Shown here in pieces: positions 11,301 through 24,700 of a DNA stretch of 64,000 nucleotides. The notes under the pieces were generated by a model. It ran no database searches. It was not told the origin of the DNA and saw nothing but the letters and a program-made list of their open reading frames with translations. Within the stretch, counting starts at the first letter, position 1; the number at the start of each line of letters is the position of its first letter. The translations under genes and the position numbers were made by a program. The stretch is from Styela clava (taxonomy: Eukaryota > Chordata > Ascidiacea > Stolidobranchia > Styelidae), in assembly GCF_964204865.1 (NCBI RefSeq), contig NC_135250.1:28263395-28327394 (forward strand). The letters run 5' to 3'.

Positions 11301-14300
11301 GAAGAAGAAAGAGCATAACTGACTCAAAAAAGATGAATTTAAGAAGAAACTTTTAAATGGACACGACCCCCTTTTTTGGACACGAAATGAACCTACGAAA
11401 CGTTTTATTATTATAATATTGTATTATTATCATTCTTATTGTCTTCTTGTTGTTAGTAAAAATATACCTTCTATTATTAACTAAAGGGACCAATTGCTTG
11501 AAATTTTCAATGATTAAAGATTGCATTTTAATTTCAATAACTTTTATTTATTTCAAAACTTTCTGTAGACTATGGGATAACTTCTCGAAAATTAATACCG
11601 ATTATTTGTAGAGGCTCTTCGACTTCTCTCGTGCTACTTAATTTCTTAATTCGCGAAAGTCGGAAGTTTTATGACGGTAAAGGCCTTGTCGAAGGTAAGG
11701 TAGACCATTGCTCTACTTGGGGCTTCGCGTCCATATATTTGAGCATCGCACTCTTGAAAGTTCATCATAGTTATTTAAAGTATATTGCTGTTTCAAATGA
11801 ACATAAAATTTGTACTCACGTCATAGCAGCTTGGCTAGAAGAACCCACATTCATGTAATACCAGAATTCCAGACACTGATGAGCGACGGTGCTTGTATAA
11901 CGCATTGATTTGATTAATCCTGCTTGTCCTGGGAATCTGTTGCCAGTGTCCAAATACATAAAGCTGCCTGTCAAAGTTAATTTACCTTGTTAATCTTGTG
12001 CTTATATCTGAATGCAAATATGTTCTCATAAATATGTATGGAATATTTCATGGTACTGGACGCGAAGTGTATATATGGATCGTTTTTATGAATTGTCGTT
12101 GTTGGGGTCGTTGTCGCTGTAGTAGTTTGAAACCAGCTTGTGCTATACCACAGTGAAAACAGTCAGTTTAAAATTTTGACAACCGAACCGAATTTATTTT
12201 TTTAGTTTTCTTCAAATTTCATATGAGTTCCAAGGGGATCAAATTTTTATTTCAACTTTTATTCTCTTCAATTTTTTTTATACCTATAGAGCACACTTCA
12301 GTGCATATGACATCAGATCAAATTCTGTTCAGCTTCTTATAACGTTCTATTTTTGTGATATGTGAATTTGAATATATTGACAATTTGTTGTTTAGGGTAA
12401 TCCTTAGGCCTATGCCGTCGTATTTATTTGGTATACGCATGAATCGTGAAGTAAAGTTACTTCACCGTGATTTTGTACTTTGTTAAAATAAATACGAATA
12501 CGAATGTGAGACTTGATATTACCTTTTATCCCTAACCATGCCGTCTAAATCTAGAGCAAACAATACACATATAGGCCCACGGAATAGTTGAAGTCTTCTA
12601 TGATTAAAAGTTGACCCACCTTCTCCTTCTATGCCGAGCGTTGCATCGAATGTGGGCAAATATCGAGTTGTAGCTCCTGAAGTATCCGATGTCGCCAGAT
12701 CATGTTTCAACCATTTGGCGTCGCTTTGCAAACCCTGTTGTGAAAATCCGCCAATATTTTGTTCATCGAAGTTCACATGATTGCTGACTCTTAAGGTGTC
12801 GCCTAAATATAATTGGAAAAATGGGTACCCGTTGTCGCCCAAATAGTGTATGCAAGTTAATAGGTGAACATTGTTTGTATAATTCAATCAATAATTCAAT
12901 AAGAAATATATGATTCAGCTGTGACCAAAGTACTACGCTACTTTCAAGGTATTATAATAATAATAAAAAACCAGAATCAATGTCCACACAAAACTTTCTG
13001 TACCAGTCAAAGACTAAGAAAGCTAATTTTGACGCGGTTTTTGTGCAAGTTGCAAAATGCGATCAAATGTATGCAGTTCTGGTGACAACATTGAAATTTT
13101 CATTTTAATTATTATTCATTGTTTATTTAGAATTGAACATTTTGATAATGAAGTCTCCAGATAAATTTGTTACTCAAATGAAAAAGCCTTTACTCACTGC
13201 AGTCATACATTCTGTTAATTTTCGTTATGTCACCAGGACTGAAGGTGCTGCGTTGACCAATGACGTCTTCAAATGTTGGATCTCGCGTTTGAATTGTTGT
13301 ATTTCCATCGATTCTGTAAGTGAGAGTTTGTAAATATTACGATTCTACTAAGAGAGATACTTTTCATTTAAAAAGAAACAAAAGCATAGCTAATAGGCCT
13401 TTTACCGTAACTTGGATTTTAAATTAATAATCAATGATTAATGACGTGACATTGATTTAGTATGTTACATGCAAGATGCATATGTTCATTTCTAATTCTT
13501 GAAATTAATATGAAAAGCGTGTCATGATAACAGTAAGAGGACAAAGCTCAAATATGAAAGTGGCAGACCAAAAGTCGCGCACCGATAACAGTAGGCCTTG
13601 GCAAAGCAATGACTTTGCGAAATATAAGGGCGAATAAGAATGGCATAATAGTGTTGCCATATTCATAGAAAAGTTCTACCGTGAATTAAAAAAAAACGTT
13701 GGTCAAAATTTCGGCATTCTGAACATCGAAAAGAGATTAGTCGCAACATAAAGCTAATTAAAAAAAAAAAAAGTTCAACGCATAAAGTTTTGGCAAGCTA
13801 TCAGAATTGCCGTTCTATGTGATTGTATTGTAGATCGCAATTTTCTCTACTTGTCTTGTGTATTCTAAACTTTTATTATACCATGAAATATTCAAAATAA
13901 ATTATTTATTTAATTACTCACGTGAATGCGGTCTTGCTGTAGTGCATGACGGAGTTAAAATCGTAAGGCACTCTTCTGTCATCTGTTTCATTGAACGGGT
14001 AGTTATTGAAGTTGTGTTCACGACCTAGATTGAAACAAGAGTTTGGTCAATTATTTGAGTATAAAAAAGAATCAATATCAATCAAGATCATTTCTTTAAT
14101 TTACGGAGTATATCTGGCGGGTTTCTGTGGCGGAGTGCCTACATCTTGTTTTACGTTTCTCGTTTTATATTAGATTAATATGCAACCAAGTAGCCAAAAA
14201 ACGTGACACGAGGAATAGACAGTTCATCACAATGTAGCCACAAAATATATTTTGGATGGCGCGCAGAAAATCCGAAAATGTCAGACGTGTACCGTATATC

Positions 14301-17300
14301 CGAATATTGGCCATGCTTACTCCGAGACTTTATGCTCCCCAGTTTTTCGTTCATAGTGAGGATGGAGTATTAGATATTTTGCTATTGACAATGAAACTGT
14401 TTGTAAATCATAAAATGTTTTAAATATTTGACTGACCGCCTGCACTTGTATATACGCCACTATCTGGATATTTGAACACAATTATATTTTGATAACTAGC
14501 AAAATGTAGGAAATAGTGCATGGGAGCCGTGAAAATGTATTACCATCATTTAGGAAGAAAAAAGTGGTGGTTAGGTTTGAATTTTACTGAATATTACCTT
14601 CCCCAACATAGTCCCATACGATTTCAACATAATCATCTCTATCTGCCCTCGATTGCTCGTGCCATATTCCTAGTGCATGCATAATCTCGTGCTCAATCGT
14701 AGCCATCTTTTCACATCCTCGTCCGATAGAAATGTTCTGAGATCCTCCATTCATTCCGACGTAGGACCAACATCTATATCACAAAATGAAAAATAATCAA
14801 TGTAATAATACAAATAATAAATATTTTACAAGTGGTGTCACGCAACATGGAGAGAGTAGAAGGCGAGGGAGTATAAGTAGGTGACGAAGAAAACTATTTT
14901 TAGCATATAACAACAATCACGCCAACAATAGCAACAACAACAGTTTAGCTAAGCAATACGTGTCCCGAAGCATAACTTCAACACTCAATTAATGAGATTA
15001 GGTCCACGCTTCTCAAACAAATAAGCGGATAACTATTCCCATATTCGACCTAGACTGCTAACCGGACGAGAGACCGTAAGAAGTCCCATCACTTTCTTCT
15101 CCCCAAGATAAATATTAAAATTCCTATTCCATTACCCTGATAATGTTGTAAATTGAATGAAGTTTTCCTCGTCGGTTCTTTCAGGCAATGACAAACATGT
15201 TCGCAGTTCATATTCTCTCCTGGTTTCGTCGATCGCTGCTTTTGCCTGTAAAACACAAGAAATATATGTGAATATTGAATATTACAAATAAAATGTAGAA
15301 AAAAGTGAGCGGCCGTCTATCAATATAACGATTATATATAATAAAATAAAGAGGTGAGGAAATAGAAATCCTGGTACTGGCAACAGTATGTAATTCATTT
15401 TTATATGAATGACGCGTATCTGTGTTGACCAGGTTTATTATGATGGGTTCCCAGGAGGCCTCGGAACGAGTTTCCGGAGTTCACAAAAAAGATCCATTTG
15501 TACCATTCGGAATGACTACATTCATTTGAAGTTGATTGACTGCAATTAGTTCAATTTACTTACTACACTGAATTTATTTTTTTGGTTTCGATCGTTGGCT
15601 TATCATTTTTAAAATATTTATATATTTTTTATGGAAAAGTAAGGGGCCATAAATGTTAATTGTTTCAAGTTTGGAGAGGGAGAACACGGATCATGAAATT
15701 TTGAGAAGCACATGAAAATAAACTTTTGAAGCTTATCACTTTCTTCGTGGAATTCAGTGCAAGTACTTATAACTACCATGAATCATACGTTATTTTACAG
15801 TTCGTTTAAATGCAATCAAAATTTCGTAACTTCCATGCAAACAAAAGATACGAGTCGCAATCTGTTTGCATGACCTCGCTTTGGGTGGCTGTAAACAAGC
15901 GCTTACGCATGAACAAAACAAATAATCTGTATGTCATGTCAGTTGTGCGTGCCACTGTTGTTACTTATGTCAACTTTAGAAAAAATACTAAATTTTCACC
16001 AATACCGATCGGTTTCTACTCAGTATAGGGGAGACCTGAGACAGACTCAAGTCACAAATTATCAAAGTCTTGAAGTCACTCGAGTCATCTACATATAATT
16101 ACTCAAAATAGTACTAAACTAACCGCCAATGAGATTTACCTAATTAATAACTTGATTTACCTCATTGATGACTTCAGACAGATGGCATTTATTTCGATTT
16201 TTAATTTCTAATTTCTCTGACGTATTGTTACATTGTTTTATATTGAAATAAAAATGTATGTTAAAAACGTATATTTCCAACATAAAGCAACATGTAACGA
16301 GTATCGGAAACACTTAAATGCGTTAGAACTAAACAAGGTCTAAACAGTCGTGAGAATCAGGTGGTAGGGAACCCGTTATTTGAAGTGTCGTGATAATAAG
16401 CTAACTTGTAATTGTTTTTGTTTTAAACCTTGGACGACTGCAGAAAATGGGTTAATTGCATCACAGCTGACGGATATTGTTATATTTGGCAATTTGGGAG
16501 AAAAATGCATTAGATTTAAGTAAAGAACGTCATATTACTTTATATTAAGCAGCGACATACATATATTTTCTGAAATGATGGAATCCTCGATGATGAATAA
16601 GATACAAAAGAAAACCTTTACTTATACAATTCTGAATCACACCATTGATTACGAGTCCCTAATCTAGAAGTTATCTACTCGTATAACTGAATGTATACCT
16701 TGCTTATATAGTAAAGTTCTGCATAAGAAAACATACCAATAAACTAATGGTGCCATCGTATATAACTGGTATTTCTTTCGGCCACAGATATTCTTCGTAT
16801 GTTGGACTCAACAATGTATTACGTTGTTTCAGTTGCATGATATCGCCTTCTTGTAAGCTAAGATCTGAAATAAAAAATTGAAGTTTATATATAATAAATT
16901 ATGTGAATTCTTTTTTAGAAAATGGGAATTAACATTGTATTTTATTGGGAACAGATGATGATTGTAAATTTTCCCAATTTTTTTCATAAAGTTTTAGTCA
17001 ATATTCAAATAAAATAGCAAAAGTTGAAACTAGGTGATAGATTGAAATTTCCATTGAAACAGTCGAAAAAAATGCTTTTTGTAATTTGCACTAGAACTTA
17101 AAATGCTTTTCTGACCGTGTTGACATGTACTGTTAAAATTTATGTTACGAGATCAAATTAAATAAGATTAAATCATGATTCTCATTAATAGAATGTTTTT
17201 TTAACAAGAAAATTGAATACAAAAAGATAACGCGCTCTCTCTGAAAAGCAAATAAGGTACGGACTAGCGAGTTCATATAATCAGATAATCAATAATGTAT

Positions 17301-18243
17301 TGAATTTCATATAATTGACAGGGTATGTCGACTGAAAACCTTTTTAAAGGGACAATTTTAAAACATTTTGTCAATGTAAAAGATTCAATGCAGTCAATTC
17401 GAACACATTGTTTCCCACTTTAAGGATGTGTTTTAATTCAATATCGCCTATCAGTGAATTTGCTCTGGCAATTGAAATGATCATAAAACAATTCCAAAGA
17501 AATCCGTTTACTGATATAATTCTATAAAGACATAAACATGCCACTATTATTTTTTACCTTTGTTTATGTCTGTTATTTCAGCTTGTTCATCGAGATAAAA
17601 AGCCTTCGGTTCTGTTGAAGTGTCTTTGCGCACTGTAATATAAGAGAGTGATATTATATAAAGGGAAACTTTCATATCTCCTATTATGGGCTTTCATTTT
17701 TTATTTGGTCAACGCGTCATCTGCAAGTTCATTGGCTTATTTTATCATTTAATATAATATACTATGAACCTTACATGTTTTTCTCACTCGCGCAATAGGA
17801 CCTTTTTGGTCGAGGCCCATCAAGCCGGCTCTTGGAATTCCCGCCTGTAGAAAAAATAAAAAATAAAAAAATATTAAAAAACTCCAAAATTAAAAAACAA
17901 AGTAATCTAGAAACTTGTTTGGACCTTCAATTAAAAATACAATAAGAGTTTGAAATAAAACAACAAGTTAAAGTAATTTTAGTTTTATTGCTAGCTTTCT
18001 AACCCATCTTGAGTAATTTTATTTTATTTTCACTATCTTTGACAGCATGTGTTATTTGTTTTCATAAACCTTACGACTAATTATTACATTTTGAACAAAA
18101 CTGTTTTTAGATATAACAAGACTCAGTAAGTAGAAGTACGTACATGAGAATTATTTTTTTTATTTGCAAGAAATCATAATAAAGCGACCTACCTGAGATA
18201 AAGCCAGCATCGCTGCTAAATAGGTGAATATTCTGACATCCAT
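5313..18243 (-). CDS. Meprin-like membrane metalloprotease (astacin-MAM-MATH-TM)
   Basis: Sixteen exons on the minus strand: 18193-18243, 17775-17844, 17558-17632, 16737-16864, 15136-15245, 14598-14773, 13922-14024, 13198-13313, 12620-12802, 11820-11967, 10723-10880, 9371-9546, 7756-8001, 6923-7028, 5820-6135 and a tentative last exon 5313-5373. They give 740 aa in one frame. The signal peptide starts [16 protein letters not shown] and a propeptide follows. The astacin domain has [15 protein letters not shown] (first zinc His near residue 173) and the Met-turn SVMHY. A MAM domain includes QCLEFWYYM and ends [16 protein letters not shown]-like part includes IYPNG and ELEWPFDKQ. One TM helix (about 682-704) precedes a short tail. 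Zinc ligands and the catalytic Glu are present, so an active type I membrane protease is expected. No EGF module, usual in vertebrate meprins, is seen. The paralogue at 21733-32962 shares the exon plan. Confidence 0.9.
8749..9185. mobile_element. hAT-like MITE in a meprin intron
   Basis: The 437-bp element begins CAGGGGTCGGCAACCTG and ends CAGGTTGCTGATCCCTG, so the terminal inverted repeats are clear. Flanks are CCATAACC (8741-8748) and TCATAACC (9186-9193), an 8-bp target duplication at 7 of 8. GC-rich subterminal blocks (gggccgcac, gcgggccgg) are typical of this hAT group. It lies in the intron between exons 7756-8001 and 9371-9546. A second, 5'-truncated copy in inverse orientation is at about 51915-52251. 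Confidence 0.82.
10060..10184. repeat. Fragment of a hAT-like repeat ending in CAAAAGTTTGAGAACCC
   Basis: The stretch with CTCCGTAAATAATAGTCAA and CACCAAAAGTTTGAGAACCC matches 38215-38361 closely. The reverse complement (GGGTTCTCAAACTTTTGG) is a common hAT terminus. Only one end is visible in each copy. It lies in a meprin intron. Confidence 0.55.
11039..11140 (-). other. Possible in-frame cassette exon in the minus-strand meprin MAM region
   Basis: Between MAM exons 11820-11967 and 10723-10880, a 102-nt stretch is flanked by AG and a strong donor (A|GTAAGT). It is open throughout and both sides are phase 2, so including it adds 34 residues without changing frame. The peptide includes [18 protein letters not shown] and looks protein-like. 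The paralogous gene joins the flanking exons directly and shows no counterpart in its intron at 28742-29020. The weak point is the acceptor, which lacks a clear pyrimidine tract. Confidence 0.5.
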
Positions 18244-21200
18244 TCTGTCAGAAATATCCCGGGTGTTTATGTAAGCTAATTTTTTTCGGAAAATAATTTT
18301 TTTTTCTAGAACCAAATACAAATATTAGATTTGTTGAACAACAATGTTCGGAAAAAGGCTGAACAAAGTAATACACCTGGTACATATTACACACGAGCTG
18401 AATGTTCAGAGAAAAATCGGGTATCATGTGAAAAAAATACTTGTTTCTTTCTATTTTCCAACTAGAAAGTTTAGATGAAAACTGATCTTTAAAACCCACT
18501 GACAATTGTGGAGAAACTGGAAAATTTGCAAAATAAGAAATAATATATTTGAGTGAATATTCCATGTTAACTGTTTATTTCGAATGATAGAGTAATCAGG
18601 TAATTTAAAAAGCCTGCCTGTTTTCAGGTATCCATGTGTTGACTAGTATGAAAATCTCAGTCCAAACCCCTACTGTGATGACTTGAAGTCATGATATCAC
18701 CAGCTAGTATTCAACAAAGCTAGTGTAACTCATGTGTATATGGTGGTTATAAGAAAATATCCATCTATGATTGCGTGCAGTCAATATTACTTCCTAATTT
18801 CACCTATCCTTAGTTTTGCAACTATATTTCTGAACAGTGGCGTAGCAAGACTCTCGTGGGCCTCCTCGCAAAATTATTTCATGGAAACGACCCTAAAAAC
18901 CCTCGGACATAAGCTAAAACAACGCTCTTTTATTTCGTCAAAAAGCATAACATGTCGCTATAAAAAGGCAATGGTAACATAAAATTTTCCGTTTATCTTG
19001 GTTACTTTAGTTTTTTTCATACGTGCTTCTTCTTCAGTCCTTTTTTTGCGTTTCTGTGCGCCACTGAGAGGTTTTGCTTTCGACATCATTCTGACAGCCT
19101 TCGTAATTTTGCCGGTGCGATCAAAGCACAAGACATCCAAAATCCACGACTCCCTGGCATTGTTACGTAACAAAACGATTTGAACAGAACTAACATCAAC
19201 GTTAGATGTTCATTACTGGTTTTGCAATGCAACTTTTGATTTTGCGACTTACATTTCTAAATTCTAACCGCTTGGGCCCCTTTGCGCTGTGGGCCCTCCC
19301 GCGACCGCGGGGGTTGCGGGGGTGTATGCTACGCCACTGTTTCTGAAGATAAAAATCAACAAAACCATAAACTAAATTTATTGAAATCATTTCATTTCCT
19401 ACCGTTTTACTTATCTAGGTAACTCATCATACTTCGAATTGAAACGACCGTTGTTGTTCTTTAATTTGAATAATTTTAGGGACTGCACTACGCACCACTA
19501 CCGAAATTAAGAGATCACGACTATCTGAAATTACTTTCGAGAACGGTCAATCTGATTTATACCAAATCAGAAATAGAAACTAAGATAAGCTCCGCTAACA
19601 CAAGAGTCTCAACTTATAGTTACAGGTAAAACCTCAAATTGCGATTGTTTCCTAATCGAGAGAAATACAAATATTCAGCTATGAGATCAAGCAAACCAAT
19701 ACATAAATTTTAATACAGAAGTTTTGTCTATAAGTGGTCCTCTCTCAGAAAGAACTTAAAATTCTTTCAGAGTCGATCAAGCATGTATGCATAAAAAAAT
19801 CTTATATTAATATATGTTGTGTTATCATGATCTTATTCAAATACGGTCTATTATACACTGATATTTGGTGCCCCATGTATAATCAAAGATTGTTAAGTCA
19901 AAAACCACGAGACTGTCATAGAAGACTCCGCTTTTGTTTATCAACTGATTAACTTAATATATTACAAAACAAATATTTGTAGAGTATGGTATGTGCTGAC
20001 AAAGATCAGCTTGATGAACATTTACAACACAAATATATCCAATTTGAAATTGTTGTAGAAGAGATTTTACTAACATACCATGAAATAGAACCAAGCGCTT
20101 CAATTTCTTTCTTAGTTGCACCTTTAGTCCTAATAAAGCTTGGTTTTGTTAATATAGAAACATTAAATGCTATTAAAATAGTACAACATGAAATTTGTGG
20201 CTACCTCAAACATGACTGTATTACTCAGTATTACTGTATTATTAAGTAAAGCAACTTAGGTTTTTCACTAATTTGCAATTTGCATTGTATTACACATTTA
20301 TCACATGTTCTAGTTTAATAATTTTTTATGTATTCGACCGTGCGTGTATTCTTTATTTTTCGTGTGCATAGGTGTTGTTGGGTGATAGTTATCAAAAGTA
20401 TTTTCATTGAAAGCCCAAGATATTTTTAACAACCCAGTTAACCTTGAACAGCATTCTAAAACTTACAATTTAATTTAAAAAAAATTTGAAATTTTTTCAC
20501 ATTCACGAGTTTTTATCTAAATCTCGAAAGAATAACCAGGAGCCAGGAGGATATATATACCGGACAATATAAGTTCGAGTAAAAGCTTGGACCTTCACGA
20601 TGCAGAACATTGGTTAAATAATCGTTGTTTACTTTGTTAACACGACCACAACACTGTTTAGAGAACCGCAAATTTACCATATTTTCGACGAAATCAAGTT
20701 CTAAAGCGGACAAATGTCTAACCTTACTATATTATTAACGAGCTTATACATCCCAACAAAACTAAAAGTTAAATCTTGAAAATCAATTTTAATGCTAATT
20801 ATAGTGTTAATGTTAAATTCCTAACAGTATGATTATTGGAACATTGATGAAGTCGCAAATCAATTTTGATAGCATTTTTAATAAAAGTTTGCCCTATACA
20901 AGTATATTGTTTTATTGAAAAATGATTAATTGCTCCAACAACTGTTTGTGGACATTACGCATGCAATTTTTAAAGCTGGTCGAAGTCTACATCGTAAAAT
21001 AATGCGCTGATAACATTTAAAACCTTGTTCATTGCGATACAGGCTAATACGTGGTTAATTCACTTTGTTCTACGTTATGCTATATCCATATGCGGCTTCG
21101 TTCAGGAGAATTTAGAAACATGAGAAATTCAAGAGTTTATAGAAAGAGAATTGCATAAGTTATTTATTTTATCATTTGTGAAATAACAATTGATTTTAAA

Positions 21201-21732
21201 TAGTTTAGGAAAACTTCGATCTCGAATATAAGCATACGTTTTGATTTTATATTATCTGTAAAAATAAGAAATATTTAACTTAGGAAAACGTTATAAGAAG
21301 AGTTTAGATATTCATAAATCCATGGATTAGAGTTTCATTTCGTTCCTATAGGTAATAAATAACCTATAGCAAAGAGAATTTGCAGTCCATCTCGAAATTT
21401 GTTCTAGATTTCTAACATACCGTACTTTTTGGAGTGCCTTCTCCAACTTTTTGAAGAGTAGGGCGTTGTGGTTGAGAGCTAACGACTCGAACTTAATGCA
21501 AACTTATGAAAAAAATGAAATATTTTGTTTTGTGTTAAGGTATATAACATTTTCAGAGCTACTCTTTTTCACGTTTGATTTTAACCCTTACATATTCGAA
21601 TAGCAGTATACTTTATATTTAGCAAGGTCACTTACGTAAAGATATTTTTTTGTAGCATAAACCATTTAAAAAAAAATTAATTTGTTTTGTGTCAGATAAT
21701 AAAGCTAATTTCTACTGCCATTCACCTTCGTG
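18244..21732. promoter_or_regulatory. Shared 5' region between the two divergent meprin-like genes
   Basis: The start codons of the two divergent genes are 3490 bp apart, so both promoters must lie here or in unseen 5' UTR exons. I cannot point to a TATA box or initiator with confidence. The region holds a complete hAT element (18835-19339) and AT-rich sequence. Open frames near 19986-20249 and elsewhere show no domain and no splice context, so I do not call them genes. Confidence 0.5.
18835..19339 (-). mobile_element. hAT element with perfect 8-bp target duplication and transposase fragment
   Basis: The ends are CAGTGGCGTAGCA and TGCTACGCCACTG, perfect inverted repeats of 13 bp. Both flanks are TTTCTGAA (18827-18834 and 19340-19347). 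On the minus strand 19086-18958 encodes a peptide beginning MSKAKPLSGAQKRKKRTEEE, which resembles the basic N-terminus of hAT transposases of the TTF-type zinc-finger group. The coding part stops after about 42 residues, so at 505 bp this is an internally deleted, non-autonomous copy. Confidence 0.85.
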
Positions 21733-24700
21733 ATGAGGTTTATTATTCTATTGTTGTTGACGTTCATCATCGGGGTGAGTTAAATATCTATCTTATTTTG
21801 CTGTATATATGAAAAGTACCTATTTGTTACCTAATACCTAAAAGTTAGTTAAAAGTTATGTTGTCTCTAGATATGTTTCCCCGATCTGGGTTTAGGTTCT
21901 TGGGTATCAACACGTTCTGTGTAATTTATAGTATAGGCATAGGGTGTGAATGTTCAACTTTGTTTGAAACATTTTTCGTATTGACTATTTCAACAAATGC
22001 AGCGATTGTTTATCTCACCCATAATAATAATCTGATTCATGAAAAAATCTACGATTTAGTGTTTATTTTAGAAATGCATAAAGCTTTCCATAGAAATTGA
22101 GTTAATTTTGACACTGAGTATTTAGCACTAAGGCAAATTACCATTAGTGAAAATTTCCTTTAGTGACCGATTACTATTATTCTTTTCATATGAATTTACT
22201 TGATATTGGTGATTGTTCATCAAATTGCCTTCGCAAAAATTTGAAATGAATTTTGTTGTATTTAACATATTAAAAAATATTATTTTTAGGCGAATTGCAA
22301 ATATATTGCTTCTGCTGGGGAAAAAAAAAGTTATGCAGAGCAAGGGGTGCAAAATGAATACACAAGTAAGTAATGTATTACCAGTACAGAAGTAAAAGCA
22401 TAGTATTTGTTAAAAAGTATCATATCACGAAACCAGACACTAATAAAAAGGTTATTTGGACCTGCACGAATGCTAACAGTGCGGCCGCCTGCAAACCAAC
22501 CAGTAAGTGCGTATTGACGAATACCGATTGAATTACCTTTGCGAGTAAAATAAAAATTCCATTCTTTATGCTCCTTCATCAGCTGAAGGCAGCGATGAAT
22601 GTAACTAATTATGGCGTTACGTTTTTGAAAGTATTCTCTCCTAACAAGACTTTGTTCAAGCAAATATTAAATTTTTCGATCTGCTCTGTGCAGTATAGAA
22701 CCCATGTGTATGGTACATTTTACTGGAATCCCACCTTTTTTTTTAGACAAACATGATCAGGGTACGCGTCCTCCACAGAAGCGCTTGTGATTTGAAAAAA
22801 AAATTTTAGGTGGTATATCCGACGTAGTTATAACTCGCTATCGTTGTTATGAACATTTGCGCTAATGGATCCATATGCGTATAATGCAAATGTTGGGGAA
22901 CAATATTTGTGCTAGTACGCAGCGAGACTTTCGGGTGAAATGTAACAAATATATTATACCTTGTTCATTTTTAGTTGAAAAACAAACAGAAAAATTGTCA
23001 ACAATTGACGTTGGTGTTCACCCAGGAATTCTTAAAGTGAATGAAGGTTTGCTTTTTTACGTATCATTGTAATCTTTTTGAAAAACTAAAATTTGAATAA
23101 ATGGCATTTTTCAAAGTTATTATAGTTGTTAAGCACTTCGCTTGAGTATAGCACATTGTGCTTGATTGTTAAATTAATATGATAGTATTATTCAGAAAAG
23201 GGCGAAATAAAGAGTTTTTTTTAATCAAAAAATGAAACGATTTTGAAGATTTCAATAGCATTTGTATTTTTGAAATTTCAGTGAAGCGCGACTCGAAGCT
23301 GCTTCAAAATGAGACCATATCAAAATTTTAAAATTTTTATTAACGTCTTTCCGTATGTTATTGTTCAAATCGTTTGTAAATGTTCAAAGGAATTAGTTAT
23401 TAATTTTACTCATTTATACAATGTTGAAAAGTGCTAATAAAGGAAGAATAACTTAACTTGTTGAATTCTCTTCCATCATCATTAATTTACAGATTACTCT
23501 TGAAGTTGTTTTTTTTGAGTTCTGTTCATGACAAACTTAAAACTAAGTATGTTAGTTATAGCGGGTACTTGTAACTCTACTATCAGTCTCAGTTAGCTAT
23601 TTTTCGTTGAGTTCGCCAGCGTTAGTTTTGAGAGAACTTGCACAAAATATTCCAACTATCCTGTCTGATTTTTACAGAATCAGGAGTCCTCGATGGACTT
23701 TTAGAAGGCGACATTATCAAACCAAAGAAAGAAACACGCAACACGATACTAGACGAATTTACTGAATTGTTCTGGCCAACTAAATTCATTCCAGTGGCAT
23801 TTGCAAACGGAACTAACTTATTTGTAAGATTTTAGGAATATTTTGCATTCCAAAACACAAAGTTTAAATCCACAAAGGAAAAGCTACTCATTTGTTTTAG
23901 TTGATAAAGAGCTCTAGTGGTTGGAGCTTTTCATCCATTCTTCGTCGTTTTTTTATGACATTTTTTTGAAATATTTTGAAACATAGGATTTCCTCGTTTT
24001 CAAAAAACGTTATGTTTTATGTGATGTTCTTTCTTCACTTTTGTTGAATGCAAATCTTGATCATTAGTTTCTACGGAACATGATTGTGGCGTTGTGGATA
24101 ATTTACCATTTCCTCGAAAAAAAGTTTGTCACAATCTGACGATTCCAATTGTATAAAAATTTCAGCTTCAACTTTAGATCCAAAATTCGATAAAATCAAT
24201 TTTTAATAACAAAATGTTAGTGTAAGACACCAGACTTTTCAATTGAGTTGCTTGGTAAATTTTAACACATTCTTCACTATCAAAAATCTGAAATCTCACT
24301 GCAACTTCAATTCCTAATTTCGACTCCATCTCCGACACCGGATTTTGAAAAGTCGACTCCGGCTCCGATTCCAGTGAAAACAGTCCAAAGGTCGGAGATC
24401 TCGTACGGTTTCGAAAAGACCAATTACTTGGCACCTCGATATGTCTATACCCAAATAATTTTGCTTAGCCCATACTATGCTACAAAATTTCCTGTCGTAT
24501 GTTTCTCTTCCAAAATACATTAAATCTCACATTAATCAAATTTAAGTATTTATTTGATTTTGATTATTATGTTAATTCAATTTTCTATTAAAGATTGATG
24601 TCATTTTTATATATTTCATCACAATCTTTTGTTTTCAGGGAAGAGCAGCGATTGACGAAGCCAGAAGAGAATACGAATTGAGAACATGTCTGAGTTTTCC

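Noticed and set aside
19986-20249. 87-residue open frame in the space between the meprin genes
   Set aside because: No domain, signal or splice context, low-complexity AT-rich composition, and no paralogue elsewhere in the window.
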